Source of the DNA: Granulosicoccus sp.
GTDB taxonomy: Bacteria > Pseudomonadota > Gammaproteobacteria > Granulosicoccales > Granulosicoccaceae
Direction: 5' to 3'
Assembly: GCA_023300375.1 (NCBI GenBank)
Contig: JALZWO010000014.1
Coordinates: 20,389 to 84,388 of the forward strand
Length of the DNA: 64,000 bases
Each line of letters starts with the position of its first letter. Position 1 is the stretch's first letter. Both the position numbers and the translations under genes were made by a program. Positions 38,442 to 48,245 of this stretch are shown here, one piece after another. The notes beneath the pieces are model-generated. The model was given only the letters and a program-made list of their open reading frames with translations, made no database searches and was not told the DNA's origin.

Positions 38442-40532
38442 ATGACCGATAGCTTGGAAAGCATGAGTGTTGAAACACTCAAGGGTGTGGGTGCGGCGGT
38501 GTCTGCTCGGCTAGAAAAGCTTGGCATACACACGCTGCAAGATGTTTTGTTTCATCTGCCATTTCGGTATCAGGACAGAACTCGGCTTAGCCGTATTGGC
38601 GAGCTAAGACCCGGTGTTGAGGCTCTGGTGTGTGGTGAGGTCCTGCTGGCAGAGGTTGTTCTTCGGCAACGCCGCTCATTGCTTGTGCGGATTAACGATG
38701 GCACGGGGTCTATCACCTTGCGCTTCTTTCACTTCACGCAAGGGCAAGTGTCTCAATTTGCAAAGGGCAAATCAGTACAGTGTTTTGCCGAAGTGCGTAG
38801 AGGGGCGGGGATGCCTGAAATGGTGCACCCGGAATACAAAATACTGAGTGACGATACACCCACCAATGTATCGCTTAGCAACACACTCACGCCGTTTTAT
38901 CACACCACTGAGGGTGTTCAACAGGGCACGCTCAGGAAGCTCACTGATCAGGCGCTTGCGTTATTGGATCAGCAATTGTTGCATGATCATATTCCCCATA
39001 ATCATCTTAACGACAGGCAGCTACCGGATTTAGCCTCAGCGTTGCGTATTGTGCATCGGCCTCCGCCCGATGCTGATGTGTCGGCTCTAATGGACGGATT
39101 GCATCCTGCGCATCAGCGCTTAGCTCTCGAGGAGCTGGTTGCTCATCGACTGGGCTTGCGACTGCTTCGAGTGGAGGCTCAGACATATCAAGCGCCATTG
39201 GTTCGGCCGCCAGGAAAATTACTGGCAGATTTGCGATCGTCACTTAGTTTTGAGCTAACCCATGCGCAGCAACGTGTGCTGAAAGATGTGCTGGATGACA
39301 TGGGCAATGCTGAACCTATGCTGCGATTGGTTCAGGGTGATGTGGGTTCTGGTAAAACCGTCGTAGCTGCATTGGCTGCCGCACAGGCCGTAGAGGCGGG
39401 GTATCAAGTAGCGATGATGGCACCGACTGAACTCCTGGCTGAGCAGCACATGCTGAATTTCACGCAGTGGTTTGAATCGTTGGGCATCAGGGTGGCTTGG
39501 TTAACGGGTAAGCTGCGAGTTGCGGCACGGCGGGCCAGTATTGAAGCAATTGCCACAGGTACGCATCAGGTCGTTGTGGGCACACACGCTCTTTTCCAGA
39601 AAGATGTGCAATTCTCCAACCTGGGGCTTGCCATTATTGATGAGCAACATCGTTTTGGCGTGCATCAGCGTATGGCACTGCGTAATAAGGGAGCTAATAC
39701 TGCAAGCCTGCCACATCAATTGGTTATGACGGCAACGCCTATTCCACGCACTTTGGCTATGACCGCTTACGCTGATCTTGATGTGTCTGTCATCGATGAG
39801 TTACCGCCGGGTCGTAAGCCTGTCACAACAGTGGCTTTAGACAACGTGCGCCGCGACGAAATTGTTACCCGTGTAGGTGCAGCCATAGAGCAGGGGCGTC
39901 AGGTCTATTGGGTCTGTACTTTGATTGAAGAATCTGATTCTTTGCAGGCAGAAGCTGCTGAGGATACGCTGCAGATTTTGCGCGAGCAGTTGCCCCAGCA
40001 CCGTATCGGCTTGATACATGGTCGACTCAAATCAAGCGAGAAAGAACAACTCATGCAGTCGTTCAAACAGCAAGAGATTGATTTGCTGGTAGCCACCACC
40101 GTCATTGAGGTGGGCGTTGATGTGCCCAATGCCTCGCTAATGATTATTGAAAATTCTGAAAGATTAGGGCTTTCGCAGTTGCATCAGTTGCGAGGCCGGG
40201 TAGGTCGAGGCAGCGCTCAAAGCAGTTGTATGTTGCTGTATCAGTCGCCTTTGTCTAGCAATGCTCGAGAGCGTTTAGGCATTATGCGCCAGACCAATGA
40301 TGGTTTTCTGGTTGCACAAAAAGACCTTGAATTGCGAGGTGCAGGCGAGGTGTTGGGTACTCGCCAAACAGGCCTTGCAGAATTTCGTATTGCTCGCCTA
40401 GGTCGCGATGATGGCCTGCTCGATGATGTCACGCTTATCGCAGACGACTTACTTACCAACAGCCGTAACAGTGTTGATGCCCTCGTACGTCGCTGGATTG
40501 GAGAAGGCAAGCAAGAATATGGTGGTGTTTAA
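38442..40532 (+). CDS. recG: ATP-dependent DNA helicase RecG
   Basis: Reverses stalled replication forks and remodels Holliday junctions. The 696 residues match the family. The N-terminal wedge/OB part ([19 protein letters not shown]) precedes the helicase core with Walker [21 protein letters not shown] (motif II), [14 protein letters not shown] (motif III) and the C-terminal helicase motifs [14 protein letters not shown] and QLRGRVGRG. Intact and typical. It is convergent with the solute-binding protein gene, 40 bases apart. Confidence 0.98.
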   Translation: MTDSLESMSVETLKGVGAAVSARLEKLGIHTLQDVLFHLPFRYQDRTRLSRIGELRPGVEALVCGEVLLAEVVLRQRRSLLVRINDGTGSITLRFFHFTQGQVSQFAKGKSVQCFAEVRRGAGMPEMVHPEYKILSDDTPTNVSLSNTLTPFYHTTEGVQQGTLRKLTDQALALLDQQLLHDHIPHNHLNDRQLPDLASALRIVHRPPPDADVSALMDGLHPAHQRLALEELVAHRLGLRLLRVEAQTYQAPLVRPPGKLLADLRSSLSFELTHAQQRVLKDVLDDMGNAEPMLRLVQGDVGSGKTVVAALAAAQAVEAGYQVAMMAPTELLAEQHMLNFTQWFESLGIRVAWLTGKLRVAARRASIEAIATGTHQVVVGTHALFQKDVQFSNLGLAIIDEQHRFGVHQRMALRNKGANTASLPHQLVMTATPIPRTLAMTAYADLDVSVIDELPPGRKPVTTVALDNVRRDEIVTRVGAAIEQGRQVYWVCTLIEESDSLQAEAAEDTLQILREQLPQHRIGLIHGRLKSSEKEQLMQSFKQQEIDLLVATTVIEVGVDVPNASLMIIENSERLGLSQLHQLRGRVGRGSAQSSCMLLYQSPLSSNARERLGIMRQTNDGFLVAQKDLELRGAGEVLGTRQTGLAEFRIARLGRDDGLLDDVTLIADDLLTNSRNSVDALVRRWIGEGKQEYGGV

Positions 40533-40572
40533 CCGTAACTAGTGGGTGATAACGGTAACTTGGTAGCTCACA

Positions 40573-42006
40573 CTATCCCTTGCGCTCTTTCTGGAATTGG
40601 GTTGGATAACTGGCCAGTAGCAGTTCCCATTCCCGTCGTTGTTCTGTTGTGCCCAGTTTTCGTGTGATGTGTGACCATTTTTGAGCACAGATATCCAGCG
40701 ATTCTTTGGCGCTAAATTCGCCATTCATCGTAGCCAATATTTGTTGACGCAGTACATCAAGATAGCTAGTTTGCCCGCGTATGTATAAGTCAGGCACGCA
40801 ATTTTCCAGACTCTGTTTTTGCGCGTTGAGATACGAAGCACCGTATACAGATTTCACGGTTTCATCTTCATGATGGCTTGCTCTGAAGGGGTCAAAAAAT
40901 CCTTCCGCCTCGCGAATGGCTATCGTTGATACCGTAGGGGTTGTACAAAATAGTGCCAGTAAGTAGGCAAGTTCCTTTTGCGTCGAGCCCGAGCTTACGG
41001 TGTAATTCCAGCCCCAATTAAAATAGCCCATTGTGCTCGGAAGTCCGTTAATAGATGGCCCTGGCAGAGAGCTGGTGATAACGTTGTCGCGCATCTTGTC
41101 TTGTGTTTGCAAGAACTTTTGCGTTCCTCCCCATCCCATATTGCAAAAAGTATTGCCTTGCGCATAACTTTTCCAATTGTCGAATATACCGTTACTTGTT
41201 ACGTCCGGACTGAGCGATTCTGTCGCTGTCATCATTTGGTTAAGTACATCAACACCTGCTGCGCTGTTAACATTAGGTTTCATGGAGTTGGTGAACGGCA
41301 AGCTACCGGTTGCGTGAAAACGTGCCCACCATTCCCATATAGGGTATTGAGGGTCTCTATACAGAGCGCCACCGTATTGTTGTTGATCGGGTCTGTGGAA
41401 GAACGCCATCATGCTATCAAGCTCTGCCCATGTGGTAGCAGGCTCTAGATTTTTACCGGTCAGTTCAAAATAGGCGGCTTGTTCTTTTGGATCGTCCAGC
41501 ATCGCTTTGTTGTAAAACAACATGTAAACGTCGCCGTCAGTTTGGTAACCGTAAGTAGAGTCGTTAAATTTATCGCCTGTTTGATACAGGTAGTCATCGC
41601 GAAATCCTTCAGGTTCATGACGTATAGCGAACTCATCCAAATTGGCAATAGCGTTTGCTTGCACAAGATCGGCAAGGCCAAAAGAGGCGGGTAATGCCAG
41701 ATCAACAGAGGTTTCTCCAGCGTTGCTGCGCAGTATCAGTTCCAGATTGACATCGTTGGTGGGCACCTCTTCAATGACACAGCTTATGCCACTGACTTTG
41801 GTGAAAAACGATGTGGCTGCTTGTATGTTGGCACGAGAGCCGTTGGGGATGAGTATCTGTAATGCTCGTCCATCTGAGATGTCTCGCGCTTTTTTCGCTA
41901 AAGTTTCATGCCAAGGTGTTAATGGTGAAGCGTATGGTACGGCCGTTGCGGGTATAACGCTTCCCGCAATCAGGGTTCTGATGAAATTACGTCTTGTTGA
42001 TTTCAT
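40573..42006 (-). CDS. Extracellular solute-binding protein, Tat signal
   Basis: A 477-residue periplasmic binding protein of ABC solute-binding family 1 type. The N-terminus MKSTRRNFIRTLIAGS carries a twin-arginine motif followed by a hydrophobic stretch, so it is likely exported by the Tat pathway, unlike most sugar-binding proteins. The mature part holds the two-lobe pattern, with IPNGSRANIQAATSFFTKVSG near the start, YGYQTDGDVYMLFYNKAML and EPATTWAELDSMMAFF. No permease or ATPase gene lies nearby. The gene is divergent from a sensor kinase, 118 bases away, suggesting that it may act as a signal receptor partner. Ligand unknown. Confidence 0.85.
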   Translation of the reverse strand: MKSTRRNFIRTLIAGSVIPATAVPYASPLTPWHETLAKKARDISDGRALQILIPNGSRANIQAATSFFTKVSGISCVIEEVPTNDVNLELILRSNAGETSVDLALPASFGLADLVQANAIANLDEFAIRHEPEGFRDDYLYQTGDKFNDSTYGYQTDGDVYMLFYNKAMLDDPKEQAAYFELTGKNLEPATTWAELDSMMAFFHRPDQQQYGGALYRDPQYPIWEWWARFHATGSLPFTNSMKPNVNSAAGVDVLNQMMTATESLSPDVTSNGIFDNWKSYAQGNTFCNMGWGGTQKFLQTQDKMRDNVITSSLPGPSINGLPSTMGYFNWGWNYTVSSGSTQKELAYLLALFCTTPTVSTIAIREAEGFFDPFRASHHEDETVKSVYGASYLNAQKQSLENCVPDLYIRGQTSYLDVLRQQILATMNGEFSAKESLDICAQKWSHITRKLGTTEQRREWELLLASYPTQFQKERKG

Positions 42007-42124
42007 AACGCTTTGATTGGTTGAATACGATGAATGACACTAACATCGGAAAGGCTTTGTGTCGCTTACTGTTCACTGTACGACGTTATTAGTTTCGCAC
42101 TATTCAAGCCATGTAATTTGAGAC

Positions 42125-44146
42125 GTGAAAAGGATGAGTCAGTCGAACGGTCAACTAAGTACCACGTTATTTAGTTCATTTCTTTTTTGCTTGGTTGGTG
42201 TTGCCTGTGTCTTTCTTACCCTGGTCTCTGTTGTGTGGTTTTACAGCTCGACGATGCTTGAGCGCGAACAGGAGATGGCGTTTGATCTGTTGCCAGGGCT
42301 GGATGCGGCGCAGCAGCTAACCTCGGCCGCTGCTGACCTGCAGTCGCAAGGCTTATTGCTCAGTATTGCACAGGATACACAACAGCTTGATCTACGACGC
42401 GAGCAGTTGGATGACACAATGTTTCGGGTTAGGCAAGCTTCAGCTTTACTAGAACTTGATTCATCTGATGACCAATTCCAGCTTATTGATGAGATATCGT
42501 TAATGAGCACATCAATAATGGAAATTGAACAGTCAAAGTCTGCAGAATTACGGTTGCAGAACCTTATTGATATTAAAGAACAGTCTTTGCTGCAATTCCT
42601 ACAACAGTTAGAGAAAACCCTGCAAGCAGGCATAGTGACTGTTGGAAATGAGTTGTTAGTGGTGAGTGATACCATGACAGGATTTAATTCATCGGTAGGC
42701 GCCTCGTCCAGCGTTGATGATATTGCCAAGCTTGCAGAGCAGGTGTTGGTATACGAAAAAAGTAATCTTGAATTGCAGGACTATCTTCTGATGATTCAGG
42801 ATCTAGCATCACTTTCAGCTGTCGTTGAACGTGTTCCTTTGCTCACCAATGCAAAGCAAGTCACGCAAGCTGAGAAAAATAGAGACCTGTTATTTAGTGC
42901 ATTGATAGCGCGTAGCATCTACCTCAGTGATAAGAGTACATCAGCGAATATGATTGCATCAATACGCGAGCTACGCGGGCGTCTTGGTCGGCAAGGTGGC
43001 CTCTTTGCGATGCAGAGCGAAGCGTTGCTTCGCAGCGAAACTCAAAAAGAATTAAATGAGTATTTGAGTACTCGTATAAGCAGTATCTTCGCTATCACTG
43101 ATTCACTACGATCGGAATCTAGTGACAGTGTAAATAGACTAGCTGTAAACACATTGAATTCTGTGCGGCAATATCGTTTTAATTTACTGGGTATTAGTTT
43201 TGTGGCTTTGCTGATACTAGCAGCCGTTGGCTACTGGTTGCTTTATCGTCGAACAGTGCAACCGCTTGTAGCTATTTCACAGCGCATTTCAGATGTGGGT
43301 ACCGAGCGCTTCCCAACACATCAACAGTCTTATTTTCTTAGTGAGCTGAACATTCTATCTACCGCTGTTGCTCAATTAGATACAGCTCAAAGGGGGCAGC
43401 AAGAGCAAGAACAAAAACTAAAGCAGGCTAACAAGAATTTGCTGCAGGCCAATAGTGAGCTGCATCAGTTTGCGCATGTGGCGTCACACGATTTACAGGA
43501 GCCCTTGCGTAAGTTGCAACAATTCAGTGATCTACTCGAAGAAGAATATTGTTCGGTGATTGACGGTGAGGGTCTTTATTATCTAACCTCCATACGCACA
43601 GCCTCTCGACGCATGAGCGATCTCATAAAGGCAACATTGGCCTATTCTCGATCAGGCAGCGCCAATCAGATGGTCGAGTTAGTCGATCTCAATAAAGTAT
43701 TATGCGATGTCTGGGATGAGATGGAGCTTGCAGTGTCTGATGCGCAAGCTCATTTACATGTGGGCACTTTACCCACCATTACTGCCAACACCTTGGGCGT
43801 TTCACAGCTGTTCCGAAATCTATTGTCAAACGCTATAAAATACAACAGGCTTGGTTATCCCGCAGAAATTGTGGTAACAGCAAGCAACGTCCATGATCAG
43901 TCACCGGGGGTATTCAACATACGTGTTGAGGACAATGGCATAGGCATCGATGCGCAGTATCTGGAGCGAATATTCATACCGTTTGAACGATTACATAATG
44001 ACGGCGTGGCAGGTACTGGGCTTGGTTTGGCCATCTGTAGGAAAGTCTGTGAAGCACATGGCTGGAAATTAATAGTGAGTTCAGAGCTGGGCAAGGGGAC
44101 GAGTTTCGACATACGCCTACCTGCCAGCGTTATCGAGCAGTGGTAG
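42125..44146 (+). CDS. Sensor histidine kinase with long periplasmic helical domain (TorS-like)
   Basis: A 673-residue inner-membrane sensor. TM1 is near residues 15-40 and TM2 near 350-374, enclosing a helical periplasmic domain of about 310 residues (AQQLTSAAADLQSQGLLLSIAQDTQQL). A HAMP-like linker and a Gln-rich coiled coil (about 425-445) lead to the HisKA domain with the phosphoacceptor His near 455 (FAHVASHDLQEPLRKLQQF). The HATPase domain has LLSNAIKYNR (N), VEDNGIGIDAQYLERIF (G1) and GTGLGLAICRKVCEAHG (G2). No receiver domain or response regulator is seen nearby. Start GTG 42125 or ATG 42134. Its last 17 bases overlap the convergent SDR gene. Confidence 0.88.
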   Translation: MKRMSQSNGQLSTTLFSSFLFCLVGVACVFLTLVSVVWFYSSTMLEREQEMAFDLLPGLDAAQQLTSAAADLQSQGLLLSIAQDTQQLDLRREQLDDTMFRVRQASALLELDSSDDQFQLIDEISLMSTSIMEIEQSKSAELRLQNLIDIKEQSLLQFLQQLEKTLQAGIVTVGNELLVVSDTMTGFNSSVGASSSVDDIAKLAEQVLVYEKSNLELQDYLLMIQDLASLSAVVERVPLLTNAKQVTQAEKNRDLLFSALIARSIYLSDKSTSANMIASIRELRGRLGRQGGLFAMQSEALLRSETQKELNEYLSTRISSIFAITDSLRSESSDSVNRLAVNTLNSVRQYRFNLLGISFVALLILAAVGYWLLYRRTVQPLVAISQRISDVGTERFPTHQQSYFLSELNILSTAVAQLDTAQRGQQEQEQKLKQANKNLLQANSELHQFAHVASHDLQEPLRKLQQFSDLLEEEYCSVIDGEGLYYLTSIRTASRRMSDLIKATLAYSRSGSANQMVELVDLNKVLCDVWDEMELAVSDAQAHLHVGTLPTITANTLGVSQLFRNLLSNAIKYNRLGYPAEIVVTASNVHDQSPGVFNIRVEDNGIGIDAQYLERIFIPFERLHNDGVAGTGLGLAICRKVCEAHGWKLIVSSELGKGTSFDIRLPASVIEQW

Positions 44147-45176
44147 GCAACTGCCATCCTGTATGCGATTCACACCATTGCCACAATGCTGATCGTTGCG
44201 CTGGTGTGTCAGCTTTGCGTGATTTATCGCTCATATCAATATCTCGCATTACTCTGTCGTGCCAGAACCCGCCACTGGTTTTAAGAGCGCTAGGGTCCAC
44301 GCTTAGCCATAGTAGGGAGTCTGCTCCTTCGTCAGGTGTGCGTAACAAGCCCAATGGCCCTAGCACTTTGGAAAAACCCGGCAATGCTTCTGTAATGCCT
44401 GGCGTTTTTACCCAACCGGGGTGCAGTGAATGAAAGACGATGTGTTGCGCCTGAACACGTTCGGCCCACATTTCATTGAGTACCACTTGAGCTCGCTTGG
44501 CTCGGGCGTATTGACTGGCTCCTTGATAGTTTTCGTCACGCATTTCGAGGCGATCAACGTGAAGTGCCTCTGTGTACATGCCACCAGAGCTCATCGTAAT
44601 TACGCGAGCAGGCACTGCCGATCTATTGTCAATTTGCTCATTTGCTTGTTGCTGTGCGAGATCGATAGTGGATGAAGCTTTCAGGCAATCGAGCAACAAA
44701 CCGGTTAGCAGAAAGGGTGAAGCCACCATAAGTTCCACTGATAAGTCAGTGCCGTTCTGAGCGCGTTGTCTTTTATTAAAAAGAGCGCCTGCGTTGTGCA
44801 CTAATACATGGATCACTGGCCATTTTTCTGCTATTTCACAAGCCGCTGTGTGTACCTGATCATGATTACCTAGATCTGCAATCACGCTGTGGATATTGTT
44901 ATTGCCTGATGTTTTCTTGAGTGCATTGACCTGTTGCTGAGCCTTATCAGGGTTGCGTGCGATAATGACAAGTGTTGCTCCAAGGGCTGCGTATCGGTGT
45001 GCCGCAGCCTTGCCGATTCCAGAGGTAGCGCCGGTTAACACCACGGTCTGGCCATGGAGACTGTAGCTGGACAACTCAGGCCACCCGTAGAGTCTCGAAC
45101 GGATGCGTATTCCCAGACTACTGAAGCTGGGCACGATCGTTTTCTCTAGGAAGGCATCTATTTTGGCGTTGCTCAT
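44130..45176 (-). CDS. SDR family oxidoreductase (DHRS12-like)
   Basis: A 348-residue short-chain dehydrogenase. The NAD(P)-binding motif VVLTGATSGIGKAAA lies at about residues 45-60, NAG in LVHNAGALFNKR, the catalytic Ser in VITMSSGGMY and the Tyr/Lys pair in SQYARAKRAQVVLNEM. About 40 residues precede the Rossmann domain (FLEKTIVPSFSSLGIRIRSRL). The resemblance is to the DHRS12-type group. Substrate unknown. Its 3' end overlaps the kinase gene by 17 bases on the opposite strand. Confidence 0.88.
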   Translation of the reverse strand: MSNAKIDAFLEKTIVPSFSSLGIRIRSRLYGWPELSSYSLHGQTVVLTGATSGIGKAAAHRYAALGATLVIIARNPDKAQQQVNALKKTSGNNNIHSVIADLGNHDQVHTAACEIAEKWPVIHVLVHNAGALFNKRQRAQNGTDLSVELMVASPFLLTGLLLDCLKASSTIDLAQQQANEQIDNRSAVPARVITMSSGGMYTEALHVDRLEMRDENYQGASQYARAKRAQVVLNEMWAERVQAQHIVFHSLHPGWVKTPGITEALPGFSKVLGPLGLLRTPDEGADSLLWLSVDPSALKTSGGFWHDRVMRDIDMSDKSRKADTPAQRSALWQWCESHTGWQLPTTAR

Positions 45177-45403
45177 GACATTGCGCTCATTGAGTTATGT
45201 GTATGCTGTTGCTCGAGGAAGGCCGTCGTACAACGCATGTTGATGCTACGAGTGGTACTTGGCAGACGGATCTCATACGTCAGTTCGTGTGTTTTAACTG
45301 GGTTGTGTTTTCATTCAATGAGCTCTTGCAGTAATAACCCATTATGCGTCGAGCCCACCAATCGAGTTTTTTTACACACTTATACATTTTTTTCAGGATA
45401 AGC

Positions 45404-46426
45404 ATGATGAGTAACGATCAGCCGGTTACCTACTTGAATCTGGATGAAATTCATCATCTGGCTCAGGTGGCTTTGGAGTCCAATGGTTTTTCTCAAGCAC
45501 AAGCCAATAGCATTGCCATTAGCGTAACCGCTGCAGAGCGCGATGGTTGTCAGTCACATGGTTTGTTCCGTGTGTCCTTCTACATTAACGCATTACGAAA
45601 TTCCATCGCCGATGCCAAAGCTGAGCCTGCACTACAAGTCAATGATTCGACTGTCATTCATGTTGATGGCAAGAATGGGTTTTGTCCCTTAGCTCTGGAC
45701 ATAGGCTTGCCAGCCTTGGTTAGCAAGGCACAAATGCACGGCACCGCGGCTCTGGCCATCCACAATGTCTACAATATCGCGGCGCTCTGGCCTGAGGTGG
45801 AATTACTAGCGCAACAAGGTTTGGTAGCTTTTGCCTTCACCACATCCAACGCCTATGTGACGCCAGCCGGTGGCATAAAACCGCTGTTTGGGACTAATCC
45901 TATGGCGTTTGGCTTTCCGCGTGAAGCCATGCCTCCACTCGTCTTCGATCAAGCATCCAGTGCCAGTGCGCGTGGAGAAATCCAGTTACATCAGCGTGAT
46001 GGGCAACCAATACCCGATGGCTGGGCGATTGATAGAGAAGGACTGCCAACCAATGATCCCGATGCTGCGCTTGCAGGTGCACAACTTCCATTTGGCGGGC
46101 ATAAAGGGGCATCTATCGCCCTAATGGTAGAGTTACTGGCAGGTGCGCTTATCGGTGAGAATTTCAGTGTTGATTCGAGCAGCCAGGATACTCACAGGGT
46201 GGGTGCGCCTTTTGGGGGAGAGTTGCTGTTGGCTATCGACCCTGAGAAATTCGGCTCAACCCAGTATTTGCAGCGTGCCGAATTCTTGTTTTCTCAGATG
46301 CTTGACATGCCTGGAACTCGCCTTCCTTCACAGCGGCGATATGAACAGCGAGAAAAAAGCGTCACTCAAGGTGTTGCAATGCCGGCAAGGCTACTGACTG
46401 AACTGGCGGAAATGACAAATAATTAG
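45404..46426 (+). CDS. Ldh2-family oxidoreductase (malate/Delta1-pyrroline-2-carboxylate reductase type)
   Basis: A NAD(P)H-dependent reductase of about 340 residues in the malate/L-lactate dehydrogenase 2 family. The motif AERDGCQSHGLFRVSFYINAL (with the catalytic His) and AGGIKPLFGTNPMAFGFP are characteristic, as is LPFGGHKGASIALMVELLAGAL. The family includes DpkA, which reduces Delta1-piperideine- or pyrroline-2-carboxylate. ATG 45404 is chosen with AGGA about 10 bases upstream; a longer frame from 45344 adds 20 hydrophobic residues that look untranslated. Its stop lies on top of the end of the convergent rhombosortase gene by 4 bases. Confidence 0.85.
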   Translation: MMSNDQPVTYLNLDEIHHLAQVALESNGFSQAQANSIAISVTAAERDGCQSHGLFRVSFYINALRNSIADAKAEPALQVNDSTVIHVDGKNGFCPLALDIGLPALVSKAQMHGTAALAIHNVYNIAALWPEVELLAQQGLVAFAFTTSNAYVTPAGGIKPLFGTNPMAFGFPREAMPPLVFDQASSASARGEIQLHQRDGQPIPDGWAIDREGLPTNDPDAALAGAQLPFGGHKGASIALMVELLAGALIGENFSVDSSSQDTHRVGAPFGGELLLAIDPEKFGSTQYLQRAEFLFSQMLDMPGTRLPSQRRYEQREKSVTQGVAMPARLLTELAEMTNN

Positions 46427-47043
46427 CTTGTGACGTTATCGACAGTTTGCTGATTTCTAGAACGATGGTTTTTGATCAGCATAGCTGGGGCTATCAGAGC
46501 ACCGGAGATAGCACCATAGAGGTGGGCATCGACTAGTACGTAGCCACCAGCAACTGATTCGCTGCCCGGTAATGCGCCGCTAAATTGCTCCCAAGTTAGT
46601 TTGCCGACCACCAAGATTAATAACAAAGCAGCAGAGCGTGGATAAACGCGTAAATCGGCTAGGCTACCGGCGATGATCAGACCATGAAGTGCGCCAGAAA
46701 ATCCGACATAGCCTTGAATTTCAGGGTTGAAGAACCAAATTCCTAAACCAACACCTAAACTACACAGCAGCAGTAGCGTGAGCCATTGCGTGTAACTGAA
46801 GTGTTTCCAGACTAAAGCGACGACTAAAGCCAAGCCAGCCATGTTCATCCACAGATGATTGGCACCCAGATGCACAAAGTTTCCGCTCAGTAATAACCAC
46901 CACTGGCCGTTTGCAATCAAGCTTCTCTTGAACGCAAGCGTGTCAGCGAGGCCTGCGTATTGCAAGGCAATGCAGATAAAGGCCAGAGCGAATACCATTT
47001 GGTAGGCTGGCGAGGACCAGAAGTTATTGTTTTTGGGAATCAT
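46423..47043 (-). CDS. rrtA: Rhombosortase (rhomboid family intramembrane serine protease)
   Basis: A 206-residue membrane protease with about six hydrophobic helices. The catalytic pair is Ser116 in GYVGFSGALHGL and His174 in VDAHLYGAISGA, and NFVHLGANHLWMNMAGL is the conserved rhomboid loop. The short length, the HLGANHLWMNM loop and the lack of an N-terminal cytoplasmic domain fit the rhombosortase subfamily rather than GlpG. Rhombosortases are known to process GlyGly-CTERM proteins that leave the cell by type II secretion. Here the gene is divergent from gspG, 87 bases away, which strengthens the call. Confidence 0.82.
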   Translation of the reverse strand: MIPKNNNFWSSPAYQMVFALAFICIALQYAGLADTLAFKRSLIANGQWWLLLSGNFVHLGANHLWMNMAGLALVVALVWKHFSYTQWLTLLLLCSLGVGLGIWFFNPEIQGYVGFSGALHGLIIAGSLADLRVYPRSAALLLILVVGKLTWEQFSGALPGSESVAGGYVLVDAHLYGAISGALIAPAMLIKNHRSRNQQTVDNVTS

Positions 47044-47130
47044 TTAGCGAGCTTTTGGTCGGAAGGGCAGTGTTATCGTGCTGCCAGAGATGTAGTGTAA
47101 ACCCTAAAAAAACGGAGAGAGATCGACCTT

Positions 47131-47589
47131 ATGGGCAACAAGAAAGTACAGCTGGATGTAGTGAAGCAGTATCGCAAACAAGACGGTTTTACCTTGATCG
47201 AAATCATGGTGGTTGTCGCCATCATAGCTATTCTCGGTGCCGCTGTAGTGCCGTTAATCATGGATCGCCCCAACGAAGCACGAGTGGTGCGAGCCAAAAC
47301 CGATATCGGTAACTACTCGGCTGCGCTTGGATTGTACAGACTCGATAACTTCAACTATCCCTCTACTGAGCAAGGCCTCGAATCGTTGGTCGAAAGGCCC
47401 AGTGGCGATCCGGAGCCTGCAAATTGGAAATCAGGTGGTTATGTGCAAAAACTGAACAAGGATCCTTGGGGGCGCGATTACCTGTACATTAGCGAAGATG
47501 GGCGTTTCGAGATCATTTCGTTGGGCAATGATGGCGTTGAGGGCGGTGAAGATTTTGATGCCGATATCAGTTCGCTAGACGCTTCATAA
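47131..47589 (+). CDS. gspG: Type II secretion major pseudopilin GspG
   Basis: Major subunit of the periplasmic pseudopilus. The prepilin peptidase site is G19-F20 in QDGFTLIEIMVVV, so the leader would be 19 residues, longer than usual; a GTG at 47161 would give a 9-residue leader. The mature part has DIGNYSAALGLYRLDNFNYP, PSTEQGLESLVERP and DPWGRDYLYISEDG, the GspG family signatures, and the acidic end holds the usual calcium-site Asp residues. GGAGAG lies upstream of the ATG. First gene of a co-directional gspGHIJKLMN set. Confidence 0.96.
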   Translation: MGNKKVQLDVVKQYRKQDGFTLIEIMVVVAIIAILGAAVVPLIMDRPNEARVVRAKTDIGNYSAALGLYRLDNFNYPSTEQGLESLVERPSGDPEPANWKSGGYVQKLNKDPWGRDYLYISEDGRFEIISLGNDGVEGGEDFDADISSLDAS

Positions 47590-47625
47590 ACAGTAGCTTA
47601 CGTATGTTTACGGGCAGGTTAAGGT

Positions 47626-48243
47626 GTGAGTAGACTAAACGCAATGCAGTCCAAACGCGATCAGGTTGAACCCTTCAATGTGTCGCCCGGAGTGCGTGCG
47701 TCCCTAGCGCGTGGATTCACCCTCATCGAGCTTCTGGTGACCGTGGCTATAGTGGCCATCATTCTCGGAGTTGTTGTTGTCAGTGTCGATTTCAAGAACG
47801 TCGGCAAGAGCATGAGCAACGAGGCGCGGCGCACCGGATTACTGATGCAGCTAGCATCAGATCAGGCTGTGTATTCGCGTCAACAATTTGGCATTCGATT
47901 TCACCCCGACTCCTACAGCTTCTATATTCTTACCACCGATGAAGAAGGTGAAGAGGAGTGGCAGATATACGAGGACGAGCAGCTTCGATTTAGAGAGCCG
48001 GAAGTGGGGCTGGATATGTTGGTCGATATATCGGGCTTGCCCATCGTGCTGGAAAATTTAATCGATGAGCTTACCGACGCTACTAAAGAGAACCCGATAA
48101 GGCCTCATATTATTTTCTTGTCTAACGGTGAAATCATTCCTGACTTTCGTATCTTAATGAGTGACACGGGGCAGGAATTTCAGTACGAGGTTGCCTCGGG
48201 TGATTTGTTCCCTGTCACCGTACAACTACTTTCAGGTTCATAA
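47626..48243 (+). CDS. gspH: Type II secretion minor pseudopilin GspH
   Basis: Minor pseudopilin of 205 residues with a GTG start. The prepilin motif GFTLIELLVTVAIVAII starts at G30-F31, giving a long leader of 30 residues; GTG at 47692 would shorten it to 8. Downstream is the GspH beta region (QFGIRFHPDSYSFYILTTDE). It follows gspG by 36 bases and ends two bases before gspI. Confidence 0.92.
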   Translation: MSRLNAMQSKRDQVEPFNVSPGVRASLARGFTLIELLVTVAIVAIILGVVVVSVDFKNVGKSMSNEARRTGLLMQLASDQAVYSRQQFGIRFHPDSYSFYILTTDEEGEEEWQIYEDEQLRFREPEVGLDMLVDISGLPIVLENLIDELTDATKENPIRPHIIFLSNGEIIPDFRILMSDTGQEFQYEVASGDLFPVTVQLLSGS

Positions 48244-48245
48244 CT

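Noticed and set aside
40978..41448. A 156-residue plus-strand frame.
   Set aside because: Antisense to the solute-binding protein gene, which has clear signal and family features.
42241..42729. A 162-residue minus-strand frame rich in Ser and Cys.
   Set aside because: Antisense to the kinase sensor domain; low complexity with no family features.
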